Shown here: positions 55,003-63,245 of the stretch, piece after piece | Layout of the letters: each line of letters starts with the position of its first letter | Numbering within the stretch: the first letter of the stretch is position 1 | Program-made: the position numbers and the translations under genes | Notes under the pieces: model-generated | The model's database searches: none | Seen by the model: the letters and a program-made list of their open reading frames with translations, nothing else | Told to the model about the DNA's origin: nothing | NCBI GenBank assembly: GCA_021775855.1 | Contig: JAJFGZ010000004.1 | Location: 47,132 to 111,131 of the forward strand | Length of the DNA stretch: 64,000 nt | Source: Hyphomicrobiales bacterium | GTDB lineage: Bacteria > Pseudomonadota > Alphaproteobacteria > Rhizobiales > NORP267 | Direction: 5' to 3'

Positions 55003-55419
55003 ATGGAAAACAAGCAGAAAATCCGCGATATTTTGAATGCGGCCGGGCTCCGTCCCACCCGCCAGCGTCTGGATTTGGGGGTGCTGCTGTTTACCGGCGA
55101 AGACCGGCATTTGACCGCCGAGATGCTGCGCGACGACGCGTTTGCCAACAACATCCGGATTTCTCTTGCGACGATTTACAATACGCTGCACCAGTTTACC
55201 GAGGCCGGGCTGTTGCGCGAGGTTGCCGTAAGCGGGGCGAAAACATATTTTGATACCAATACCGGCGACCACCATCATTTCCATTTGGAGGATGGCAACA
55301 CCGTTCTCGACATCGCCCATGGCGAATTGAAGGTCGAGGGCATCCCAACCCCGCCCGAGGGTATGGAAGTCAGCCAGATCGATATCGTCGTTCATTTGCG
55401 CTCAAGCAAATCCGACTGA
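55003..55419 (+). CDS. irr: Iron response regulator Irr (Fur superfamily)
   Basis: A heme-responsive global iron regulator of alphaproteobacteria that accumulates when iron is scarce and represses iron-using genes through ICE sites. The winged helix spans LRPTRQRLDLGVLLFTGEDRHLTAEMLRDDA to ISLATIYNTLHQFTEAGLLREV. The dimerisation domain has the His cluster GDHHHFH that in Irr takes part in heme binding, and no CxxC motifs. An N-terminal heme regulatory motif (Cys-Pro) is absent, as in many Irr proteins. It has 138 residues. Position next to fabA supports the name. Confidence 0.92.
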   Translation: MENKQKIRDILNAAGLRPTRQRLDLGVLLFTGEDRHLTAEMLRDDAFANNIRISLATIYNTLHQFTEAGLLREVAVSGAKTYFDTNTGDHHHFHLEDGNTVLDIAHGELKVEGIPTPPEGMEVSQIDIVVHLRSSKSD

Positions 55420-55447
55420 TTCTCACTTGGCTCTTTTGCAGGATTAG

Positions 55448-56050
55448 TTAGTTCGCAGCTTCGTTCGGGTAAGTGCCGAACAAAAGGTCCTGAGCGATCC
55501 ACCCGTCATATTGCCTGATCGAAATCTGGCACCAGCCGTCGTCGCATCGTTCCAGATTGCCGAGAATTCCCGGGCTAAGTTTCGCGACCAATTCGCCGTC
55601 CTCGCCCGGTGTTTCGCGCAGCGCCAAAGATTGCTCGTCCGACCAGGGTGCCACCAGGATCGTCCGTCGGGCGCTCAGGAGCGAGTGGAAGACCCAACCC
55701 TCCTGGCCGTCGCTGTCGCGAATCTGCCGCCAGTTTTCAAACTCAGCGATAATTTCGACGGGGAGCCCCTGGCGTAGAAATATCCATGAAATCGAATGGT
55801 TCTGGCTCGGTCCCCCGCGCACGTTAACGCGGTTGGATTTGAGACTGACGAAGCGCGGTACCGGCAGCCCGCTCGGCCCCACTGCCACCGACCCTGTTGT
55901 CGTCTGAGGCAGGGCGGGTGTTGATAGAAAAAAACCGGCGATCAGCGTGACGGTAAAAGCCAGGACCAGTAATTTGGACCGATTTGTTGGCACTGCCCGG
56001 AAGTCAGGCATTCTTGGTTGCAGATGGTTGGCCAGGTTCATAGCATCCAT
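55448..56050 (-). CDS. Exported bacterial SH3-domain protein
   Basis: A 200-residue protein with an N-terminal signal or anchor (KLLVLAFTVTLIAGFFLSTPALPQ), followed by a bacterial SH3 domain (SLKSNRVNVRGGPSQNHSISWIFLRQGLPVEIIAEFENWRQIRDSDGQEGWVFHSLL) and a second, weaker SH3-like repeat (LALRETPGEDGELVAKLSPGILGNLERCDDGWCQI). Such domains bind peptidoglycan or act as adaptors; no enzyme domain is present. It is transcribed towards irr and divergent from the dehydrogenase gene. This SH3 protein next to a 2-hydroxyacid dehydrogenase is a frequent pair in alphaproteobacteria. Confidence 0.85.
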   Translation of the reverse strand: MDAMNLANHLQPRMPDFRAVPTNRSKLLVLAFTVTLIAGFFLSTPALPQTTTGSVAVGPSGLPVPRFVSLKSNRVNVRGGPSQNHSISWIFLRQGLPVEIIAEFENWRQIRDSDGQEGWVFHSLLSARRTILVAPWSDEQSLALRETPGEDGELVAKLSPGILGNLERCDDGWCQISIRQYDGWIAQDLLFGTYPNEAAN

Positions 56051-56338
56051 ATTTCGATCAACTTTTGTACGATACTTTTCAAACCCAATCCTCTGCTGGC
56101 GGGATTTCGAGAATTGGGTTTCCGTACGACTACCGGAAAAATACCTGTCTCTGATCTAGCGCAGCCGGACTGCGTGTTCAATCTCGATTAGCGCTTGAAA
56201 CGCCTTTATTTTTGCCCGCACCTTCTGCTAGAGAATGACGGCAAAGCCGTGGCGATGGACACGGAGCGGTATTTATCCCGCTCGGTCTGTTCGTTCCCAT
56301 GGCGCCCTGGTCGCAACTGTATTTGATTGAGACATATC

Positions 56339-57337
56339 ATGCCCAAATCCAAGCCGTTGGTGATCGTGACCAGGAAGCTACCGGATATTGTCGAGACGCG
56401 CATGCGGGAATTGTTCAACACCCGTCTGAACGATGACGATTCGATCATGTCGCAAAAGGACCTGGTGGACGCGGTCGCCGAAGCCGATGTGCTCGTCCCG
56501 TCCGTCACCGACAAGATCGATGCCTCTATTCTCAGCCAAGCCGGTGAGAATTTGAAGCTGGTCGCAAATTTTGGCAATGGAGTTGATAATATCGATGTGG
56601 GGACCGCAACCAACCGGGGAATTACGGTTACAAACACGCCAGGCGTGCTGACTGAAGATACCGCCGACATGACCATGGCCTTGATTCTGGCTGTACCGCG
56701 GCGGCTGGTCGAAGGGTCGCAGGTCCTGGCCTCCGATGTCACCTGGACCGGATGGTCACCCACCTGGATGCTGGGCCGGCGGATTTGGGGGAAACGTCTC
56801 GGGATCATCGGTATGGGCCGCATTGGCCAGGCGGTCGCGCGCCGCGCCCGCGCCTTTGGCCTTCAGATCCATTACCATAACCGCCGCCGCATCGCCGCCG
56901 CGACCGAGGAAGAGCTTGAAGCGACGCACTGGGATAGCCTCGACCAGATGCTCGCCCATATGGACATCATTTCAGTCAATTGTCCGCATACGCCGGCAAC
57001 CTTCCACCTGTTGTCCGCCAGGCGGCTGAAACTGATCCGCTCCGACGCCTATATCGTCAATACGGCGCGCGGCGAGATAATCGACGAAAATGCCCTGACC
57101 CGGTTGCTTGAGGCCGGTGAAATTGCTGGCGCCGGGCTTGATGTTTACGAGCACGAACCAGCGGTCAACCCGAAACTCATCAAGCTGGCGATCACCGGCA
57201 AAGCAGTCATCCTACCCCATATGGGTTCAGCCACAATCGAAGGCCGGGTCGATATGGGCGAGAAGGTGATTATCAACATAAAGACCTTCATGGACGGCCA
57301 CCGCCCACCGGACCGCATCCTCCCGTCGATGCTCTAG
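56339..57337 (+). CDS. D-isomer-specific 2-hydroxyacid dehydrogenase (glyoxylate/hydroxypyruvate reductase-like)
   Basis: Reduces 2-keto acids such as glyoxylate with NAD(P)H. Its 332 residues include the NAD-binding motif GIIGMGRIGQAVARRA, the ANFGNGVDNIDV substrate region, and the catalytic Arg (VNTARGEIIDE), Glu (LDVYEHEP) and His (LPHMGSATIEGR). The start at 56339 is the second ATG of the track ORF. The 288-base gap upstream contains no gene I can support, only a weak GAGCGG/CCGCTC dyad. Its stop overlaps moeB by four bases. The substrate is not fixed by sequence. Confidence 0.88.
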   Translation: MPKSKPLVIVTRKLPDIVETRMRELFNTRLNDDDSIMSQKDLVDAVAEADVLVPSVTDKIDASILSQAGENLKLVANFGNGVDNIDVGTATNRGITVTNTPGVLTEDTADMTMALILAVPRRLVEGSQVLASDVTWTGWSPTWMLGRRIWGKRLGIIGMGRIGQAVARRARAFGLQIHYHNRRRIAAATEEELEATHWDSLDQMLAHMDIISVNCPHTPATFHLLSARRLKLIRSDAYIVNTARGEIIDENALTRLLEAGEIAGAGLDVYEHEPAVNPKLIKLAITGKAVILPHMGSATIEGRVDMGEKVIINIKTFMDGHRPPDRILPSML

Positions 57338-58149
57338 GGGTGGATCGAAAGATCTGTAATCGTCGGATTACGTCCGTTGAGCGGGTTGTCCGGGTCCCAT
57401 TTGTAGGCAATCTCGGAAAAACGTACATCGAGAGAATCGTAGCCGATCAGCCGCCCGACCAGGGACGTTCCGGCCCCGGTGATCTCCTTGATGGCTTCCA
57501 TCGCCTGCATCGCGCCAATCATGCCCGTTAATGCGCCAAGGACACCGGCTTCTTCACAGGACGGCGCCATCTCGCGCGGAGGTGGTTCGGGAAACAGACA
57601 CCGGTAGGACGGGTTGGGAGTACCGTCGGCACTATTCTCGAACGCCCGAAACGTAGTGACCGAACCGTCAAACTGGCCGACCGCGCCGGAAACCAACGTC
57701 TTTTTCATGAGATAACAGGTGTCGTTGACCAGGTACCGGGTCGCAAAATTATCACACCCGTCGATCACCAGATCGAACCCGCTGATAATCTCCCAGGCAT
57801 TGGCGCCGACAAGCCGGGATGGAAATAATTCTACCGCTACATGGGCGTTCAGATCGCCAAGCCGGGTGCGGGCACTCTCAGTTTTTGCGGTCCCGACGGT
57901 CTTCGTTCCGTGCAGAACCTGGCGCTGTAGATTGGAGAGCGAAACCTCATCGTCATCGACAATCCCCAGGGTGCCGACACCAGCAGCGGCAAGATACAGC
58001 AGCGCCGGGGAGCCCAGTCCGCCGGCGCCGATTACCAGAACCCGCGCCTGTTTCAGTTTCTGCTGGCCCGGTCCGCCCACATGCCGCAAGACAATATGGC
58101 GCGCGTACCGCTCCAGTTCCTCATCGCTGAAGCTTGGGTCGTTGCTCAT
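57334..58149 (-). CDS. moeB: MoeB/ThiF/HesA family adenylyltransferase
   Basis: Adenylates the C-terminal glycine of a ubiquitin-like sulfur carrier (MoaD or ThiS) for molybdopterin or thiamine synthesis. Family features: ERYARHIVLRHVGGPGQQKLKQARVLVIGAGGLGSP, SNLQRQVLHGT, DGCDNFATRYLVND, and the CEEAGVLGALTGMIG loop. The two zinc-binding CxxC pairs of E. coli MoeB are not seen. It has 271 residues. It ends the ubiE-ubiB-coaBC-dut-moeB operon and overlaps dut by four bases. MoeB or ThiF role undecided. Confidence 0.9.
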   Translation of the reverse strand: MSNDPSFSDEELERYARHIVLRHVGGPGQQKLKQARVLVIGAGGLGSPALLYLAAAGVGTLGIVDDDEVSLSNLQRQVLHGTKTVGTAKTESARTRLGDLNAHVAVELFPSRLVGANAWEIISGFDLVIDGCDNFATRYLVNDTCYLMKKTLVSGAVGQFDGSVTTFRAFENSADGTPNPSYRCLFPEPPPREMAPSCEEAGVLGALTGMIGAMQAMEAIKEITGAGTSLVGRLIGYDSLDVRFSEIAYKWDPDNPLNGRNPTITDLSIHP

Positions 58150-58601
58150 TGCCCCGTCGACCCGAACCCACCCGTGCCGCGGTGGCTCGGGGGCAATGCG
58201 TCGGTTTCGGTTAGAACCGCCCGGCTCACCGGCGCGATCACTATCTGGGCAATCCGCATGCCAGGGGTAACGATAAAAGACTCGCCGCCATGGTTGATCA
58301 GCGCGACCTTGATCTCGCCACGGTAATCACAATCGATGGTACCCGGTGCGTTCAGGACCGTCACCCCGTTCTTGACGGCAAGACCGGACCGGGGCCGGAT
58401 CTGAGCCTCAAAGTCTTGGGGCAACCCGATCGCGATGCCAGCGGGGACAAGTGTCCATTCACCGGATTCGATAACCATTTCGGCATCGATCGCAGCGCGA
58501 AGGTCCATCCCCGCCGCGCCTTCAGTTTCGTACATTGGCAGTGCCAGGTTGGCGCCGTGCGGCAGCCGCTTGATAGCGACCGGAACGAGTGCCCCGCTCA
58601 T
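58146..58601 (-). CDS. dut: dUTP diphosphatase
   Basis: Removes dUTP and supplies dUMP for thymidylate synthesis. All five dUTPase motifs are readable in 151 residues: AAGMDLRA, RPRSGLA, GTIDCDYRGEI with the catalytic Asp, GMRIAQIVI and the flexible C-terminal RGTGGFGSTG. It overlaps both neighbours (coaBC and moeB) by four bases. coaBC-dut pairing is conserved in many proteobacteria. Confidence 0.97.
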   Translation of the reverse strand: MSGALVPVAIKRLPHGANLALPMYETEGAAGMDLRAAIDAEMVIESGEWTLVPAGIAIGLPQDFEAQIRPRSGLAVKNGVTVLNAPGTIDCDYRGEIKVALINHGGESFIVTPGMRIAQIVIAPVSRAVLTETDALPPSHRGTGGFGSTGQ

Positions 58602-59842
58602 TGTTCGCTGTCCTGAGTGTTGAACTGTTCCGCGATCCGCGCCGCGAGCCCGGCGGCGACCTCGGCCTTGGTCATTTCCGGCCAGCTATCGACCCCGTCA
58701 CCGGAGACGATATGAACCCGGTTGTGATCGCTTCCCATAACCCCGGAGCGCTTCCCGCCGTCGGGAAGCGAGACGTCGTTGGCGATAATCCAGTCGCATT
58801 TTTTACGCGCCAGTTTTTCCCTGGCATGCTCGATGACATTCTCGGTCTCCGCCGCAAAGCCGATAACGAGTGCCGGGCGATTTCCAGATTTATTCGAGAG
58901 GGTTGCCAGAATATCCGGGTTTTCAACCAGCTTGAGCATTGGCGTTGTGCTGCTCTTACCTTTCTTGATTTTCTGCCCGGCCAGATCCGCAATCCCCCAG
59001 TCGGCGACGGCCGCGACGCAGACCGCGATATCCACCGGTGACAATTCCTGGCAGGCGGCCAGCATCTCTTTGGCTGATTCCACATGGATGGTTTTTGCGC
59101 CAAACGGGTCAGGTATGGCAACAGGCCCGCTGACCAGCGTGACGTCCGCCCCTAGCCGGGCCAGGGCCGCTGCGATGGCGTGGCCCTGCTTGCCCGAGGA
59201 GCGGTTGGCGAGGTAGCGCACTGGATCGATCGCTTCCCGCGTTGGTCCCGATGTGACCAGCGCCTTGCGGCCTTTGAGCGGTCCCCCGCCGGGTCCGAGT
59301 AGAGCCTCGATCGCCGTTAAAATCTCGGCGGGCTCCGCCATTCGTCCAAAGCCGAACTCACCGCAGGCCATGTCACCCTCGTTCGGGCCGATAATGTGTA
59401 TTCCGTCGCCCGATAATTGGGCCAGATTGCGCCTGGTCGCAGTGTGCTCCCACATGCGTACATTCATGGCAGGCGCGATCAGCACCGGCTTGTCGGTCGC
59501 CAGCAACGCGGTCGACGCCAGATCGTTGCACAGGCCGTTCGCCATCTTGGCCATCAGATCAGCCGTCGCGGGCGCCACTACCAGCAGATCGGCGTCGCGC
59601 GATAATTCGATGTGCCCCATCTCGGCTTCGTCGGTGAGATCGAACAGGTCGGTATAGACCCTGTCACCGGTCAACGAGCCGAGCGACAGCGGGGTAACAA
59701 ATTCGGACCCCGCCGACGTCAAAATCGCGCGTACTGTCGCGCTGGATTTGGTCAAAAGTCGCACCAGCTCCAGGCTCTTGTAGGCGGCGATACCACCACT
59801 GACAATGAGGAGAATGCGCTTATCTTTGAGAAACTCTGCCAT
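58598..59842 (-). CDS. coaBC: Bifunctional phosphopantothenoylcysteine decarboxylase/phosphopantothenate-cysteine ligase
   Basis: Two steps of coenzyme A synthesis in one protein of 414 residues. The N-terminal flavoprotein CoaC domain has LLIVSGGIAAYKSLELVRLL, the active-site His in MGHIELSRDADLLVVAPATADLMAKMANGLCNDL, and PAMNVRMWEHTATRRNL. The C-terminal CoaB domain starts at KALVTSGPTREAIDPVRYLANRSSGKQGHAIA and has the lysine-rich KIKKGKSS segment. It lies three bases after ubiB and overlaps dut by four. Confidence 0.97.
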   Translation of the reverse strand: MAEFLKDKRILLIVSGGIAAYKSLELVRLLTKSSATVRAILTSAGSEFVTPLSLGSLTGDRVYTDLFDLTDEAEMGHIELSRDADLLVVAPATADLMAKMANGLCNDLASTALLATDKPVLIAPAMNVRMWEHTATRRNLAQLSGDGIHIIGPNEGDMACGEFGFGRMAEPAEILTAIEALLGPGGGPLKGRKALVTSGPTREAIDPVRYLANRSSGKQGHAIAAALARLGADVTLVSGPVAIPDPFGAKTIHVESAKEMLAACQELSPVDIAVCVAAVADWGIADLAGQKIKKGKSSTTPMLKLVENPDILATLSNKSGNRPALVIGFAAETENVIEHAREKLARKKCDWIIANDVSLPDGGKRSGVMGSDHNRVHIVSGDGVDSWPEMTKAEVAAGLAARIAEQFNTQDSEQ

Positions 59843-59845
59843 GGT

Positions 59846-61438
59846 CTAGACTATAAAATTCCACGCTATGACGGCAAGCGAAAGCGCAGCCACCCAAAGC
59901 GCCCGGCGGGTCCAGCGGTCTTCCCGGTGCTGGGTGGCGGCAATCTTGTCGATGGTTTCGCGGTCAAGCTGGATGCCACCGACCGCCATATCGGCCATCC
60001 GCCCGGCGATTGTCTCGGCGCGTGAAAGAATTCCCGGAACCTGGCCGAAAAACCGGCCGAGATCTGCCGCACCCTCAGCGGCGTCGTGTAGCCTGCCCTC
60101 GGGCCCGAGGTTGCTCTCCATCCATTCCTTGACCACCGGCTCGGCGGTATCCCACATATTCAGTTCCGGATCGAGCATCCGCCCGACCCCTTCCACGACC
60201 ATCATGGTTTTCTGCAGCAGCAACAAATCGGGCTGGGCTTCCATTTCAAACAGTTCGGTATTCTGAAACAATTGGGTCAAAAGGTTCGCCATGGAAATAT
60301 CTTCCGCGCTTTTATCCATCAGGGGTTCCCCGATGGCGCGCAGCGATTGGGCGAAATCGGCCCGGCGCTTTGTAGACGGTACATACCCCGCCTCGAAATG
60401 CACGTCCGAGACCCGCGTATAGTCGCGCCGGATAAAACCCCAGAGAATCTCGGCGAGGAAACGGCGCTCGTCCGGCCCGAGCCGCCCCATGATTCCGAAA
60501 TCGACGGCTACAATATTGCTGTCTTCATCCACGAATAAATTGCCCGGATGCATGTCGGCGTGAAAAAACCCGTCGCGCATGGCGTGGCGCAGGAAAGACT
60601 GGATGATATTGGCGCCAAGCGCCTTGAGGTCGTGGTCGGACGCTTTGAGTGCGTCGAGATCGCTGAGTGGAATCCCGTCGACCCACTCGATCGTCAGCAC
60701 CCGCTTGGCGCATTGCGGCCAGTAAATATCCGGAACCCTGAACCCTTCGTCATCGGCAATGTTTTCCGCCATCTCGGAAATCGCGGCGGCCTCCAGTCTT
60801 AGATCCATCTCGAACCGGACCGTCTGGTTGAGCACCTCAACGGCGGCGAGCGGCTTCAGGCGCCGGGTTGGCGGCAGGAACCGCTCGACGTTGCGCGCCA
60901 TGAAGAAAAAGCTCTCCATATCGCGGGCGAAGCGCTGTTCGATGCCGGGCCGTAGGATTTTGACCGCGACGATATTTTCTTCGCCGTCCTCGGACTTTAA
61001 TGTGGCTTTGTGGACCTGGGCGATCGAGGCGGCGGCGACGGAATTGCCAAACGAGGAAAAAATTTGACCCACAGGATGTCCAAGCGCAGCGGCCACGGCA
61101 TCCTCGGCCTCGATTTGCGAAAAGGCCGGCAGCCGGTCCTGTAGTTCGGCGAGGTCTCGCGCCCGGTCTTCGCCAACGATATCCCCCCGGGTCGCCAGAA
61201 ACTGACCAAACTTGATGTAACTTGGCCCAAGGTCCGTTAGCGCGGCGGCGAGGCGTTTGGCAGACGATTGGGTGCTTGCCACGTCGGTTTTCGGACCAAA
61301 CAGGGTGCGCACGATTTTTATACCGATGCGCGCAGGCGCCGGTAAATCGTCCGGTGTGACCAGATCAAGAGCGCCATGGCGGGCCATCACCAACCCGGCC
61401 CGCGCAAGGCGCCACGACTGAGTGATATTCGAAATCAT
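59846..61438 (-). CDS. ubiB: Ubiquinone biosynthesis accessory ATPase UbiB
   Basis: An atypical ABC1/ADCK protein-kinase-like ATPase at the inner membrane that supports coenzyme Q synthesis. The family KxGQ motif is in YIKFGQFLATRGDI, the Ala-rich loop in AAASIAQVHKATL, then VAVKILRPGIEQRF and the catalytic-type HADMHPGNLFV with VAVDFGIMGRL. A C-terminal hydrophobic helix (RRALWVAALSLAVIAWNFIV) anchors it. It has 530 residues. It lies three bases after ubiE. Confidence 0.95.
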   Translation of the reverse strand: MISNITQSWRLARAGLVMARHGALDLVTPDDLPAPARIGIKIVRTLFGPKTDVASTQSSAKRLAAALTDLGPSYIKFGQFLATRGDIVGEDRARDLAELQDRLPAFSQIEAEDAVAAALGHPVGQIFSSFGNSVAAASIAQVHKATLKSEDGEENIVAVKILRPGIEQRFARDMESFFFMARNVERFLPPTRRLKPLAAVEVLNQTVRFEMDLRLEAAAISEMAENIADDEGFRVPDIYWPQCAKRVLTIEWVDGIPLSDLDALKASDHDLKALGANIIQSFLRHAMRDGFFHADMHPGNLFVDEDSNIVAVDFGIMGRLGPDERRFLAEILWGFIRRDYTRVSDVHFEAGYVPSTKRRADFAQSLRAIGEPLMDKSAEDISMANLLTQLFQNTELFEMEAQPDLLLLQKTMMVVEGVGRMLDPELNMWDTAEPVVKEWMESNLGPEGRLHDAAEGAADLGRFFGQVPGILSRAETIAGRMADMAVGGIQLDRETIDKIAATQHREDRWTRRALWVAALSLAVIAWNFIV

Positions 61439-61441
61439 GGT

Positions 61442-62212
61442 TTAAATTCGCCAGCCGGAATGGATGGCGGCGATCCCGCCGGACAGGTCGCGATACTTCG
61501 GCTGCTCGAACCCGGCTTCCCCGACCCGCTCCATGAGCGCTTCCTGGTCCGGAAATTTGCGGATCGATTCCACGAGATACCGGTACGAATCGCCGTCCCC
61601 TGCGACCAGTGTTCCTATGACCGGAATGGCGTTGAACGAATAAAATTCATAGATCTTGTCGAACATCGGGATGCTTGGGTGTGAAAATTCCAGGCAGATA
61701 ATCCGCCCTCCGGTTTTCAACACCCGGAAGGCTTCGGACAGCGCCTTGCCGATATCCGGCACGTTGCGCAGCCCGAAAGCGATTGTATAGGAATCGAACC
61801 ATTGGTCCGGGTAGGGCAGATCTTCGGCGTTGCCTTGGACGAACCGGAGTTGGCCTCCATGGGCCTGCCGGCCGGCCCGGGCGCGGCCTTCGCGCAGCAT
61901 ATTCGCGTTGATATCAAGAATGTCGATTTCGGCCTTTTTGCCAGCTGCTTCGGCGATCCGGAACGCCATGTCACCGGTGCCGCCAGCGACATCGATGTGA
62001 CGGTAGCCGGAATTGGACGCGCGCGGCGCCAGCCAATCCACGGCGGCGTCCTTCCAGAGCCGGTGCAGCCCGCCGCTCATCAGATCATTCATCAGATCGT
62101 AGCGGCGCGCCACCTTGGCAAATACGTCGTCCACCAGCGCCTGCTTGGCGCCCGGTTCAACGTCTCGAAAGCCGAAATGGGTCGCATTATTGTCCGGGAT
62201 TGGGTTACGCAC
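61442..62212 (-). CDS. ubiE: Ubiquinone/menaquinone C-methyltransferase UbiE
   Basis: Methylates the benzoquinol ring in ubiquinone synthesis using SAM. It has 256 residues with VDDVFAKVARRYDLMNDLMSGGLHRLWKD, motif I in IDVAGGTGDMAFRIAE, QGNAEDLPYPDQWFDSYTIAFGLRNVPDIGKAL, CLEFSHP and a PVIGTLVAGDGDSYRYLVESI segment. The start is GTG 62212 or TTG 62215; both follow GGAG. It is the first gene of the minus-strand operon and is divergent from mutM. Confidence 0.95.
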   Translation of the reverse strand: MRNPIPDNNATHFGFRDVEPGAKQALVDDVFAKVARRYDLMNDLMSGGLHRLWKDAAVDWLAPRASNSGYRHIDVAGGTGDMAFRIAEAAGKKAEIDILDINANMLREGRARAGRQAHGGQLRFVQGNAEDLPYPDQWFDSYTIAFGLRNVPDIGKALSEAFRVLKTGGRIICLEFSHPSIPMFDKIYEFYSFNAIPVIGTLVAGDGDSYRYLVESIRKFPDQEALMERVGEAGFEQPKYRDLSGGIAAIHSGWRI

Positions 62213-62317
62213 CAATTTGTCTCCACAGAGGTCTAGCCCCTAACGAACGGGACCATAGCGCAGGCGGCGCGCGAGCGCTATGTTGCTCTGCAAAAAGCGT
62301 AAAGAAGGACCCATATT

Positions 62318-63187
62318 TTGCCAGAATTGCCGGAAGTGGAAACAGTTGTGCGCGGACTGGACCGGGCGATGACCGGTAAGATAATCGAGAGGGTCGAATT
62401 GCGCCGCGAAAACCTGCGGTTTCCTTTTCCGGATCGTTTTTCGGCAAATCTCGAAGGGCAAACCGTGGCTAACCTGTCGCGTCGCGCCAAATACATCCTG
62501 GCACGCCTGTCATCGGGCAACGTGCTGGTGGTCCATCTGGGCATGTCCGGCCGGTTTCTGATTGACGCGGGCGGCGCGGCCAATTTTCACCACGAATTAG
62601 CGCACAAACCAGCCCACGATCATGTGGTGATTGATCTCGAAGACGGCACCCGGATCACCTACAACGATCCGCGCCGGTTCGGCTATATGTTGCTGGTAGC
62701 GGATGCCGAACTGGACTCCCATCCCCGGTTCAAATCCCTCGGTGTCGAACCATTGGGGAACCATTTGAACGAGACCTATCTCAACGCTGCTTTCCGGGGC
62801 CGCGCCACCAACCTCAAGGCGGTGTTGATGGATCAGCGGATTATCGCCGGGCTTGGCAACATATATGTCTGCGAAGCGTTACACCTGTCCGGCCTGTCGC
62901 CGATCCGCAAGGCGGGTTCCATCGCCACAAAACGCGGCGGCCCCGGCAAACGCATCGCGCCGCTTGTCGCGTCAATCCGCGATGTGCTGACCCGGGCGAT
63001 TGAAGCCGGCGGGTCGAGTTTGCGCGATTTCGGCCATACCGACGGCTCGCTCGGCTATTTTCAGCACAATTTTAACGTCTATGACCGGGAAGACGGCTCT
63101 TGCGTCAAACCGGCATGCCAGGGGACGATCCGCCGCATTGTCCAGAACGGACGCTCGACATTCTATTGCGCGGCGTGCCAGAAATAG
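62318..63187 (+). CDS. mutM: Formamidopyrimidine-DNA glycosylase MutM (Fpg)
   Basis: Removes 8-oxoguanine and FapyG and cuts the abasic site. The mature N-terminal proline is the nucleophile, so [14 protein letters not shown] fixes the TTG at 62318 as the start; AAGGA lies upstream. Further features are [15 protein letters not shown], the H2TH helix ([25 protein letters not shown]) and a C-terminal zinc finger (Cys-x4-Cys, then FYCAACQK). It has 289 residues. ubiE/mutM divergence is typical near the alphaproteobacterial dnaA region. Confidence 0.97.
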   Translation: MPELPEVETVVRGLDRAMTGKIIERVELRRENLRFPFPDRFSANLEGQTVANLSRRAKYILARLSSGNVLVVHLGMSGRFLIDAGGAANFHHELAHKPAHDHVVIDLEDGTRITYNDPRRFGYMLLVADAELDSHPRFKSLGVEPLGNHLNETYLNAAFRGRATNLKAVLMDQRIIAGLGNIYVCEALHLSGLSPIRKAGSIATKRGGPGKRIAPLVASIRDVLTRAIEAGGSSLRDFGHTDGSLGYFQHNFNVYDREDGSCVKPACQGTIRRIVQNGRSTFYCAACQK

Positions 63188-63245
63188 GAAAATTCATTGG
63201 CCTGCGGCCTCGGCTGCAGCACGGATTAAGTTGCGAGGAAACAAA

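Noticed and set aside
56051-56338. Largest gap in the window, checked for a small gene or RNA
   Set aside because: No ORF with ribosome binding site; only a weak GAGCGG/CCGCTC dyad. I see nothing else supportable.
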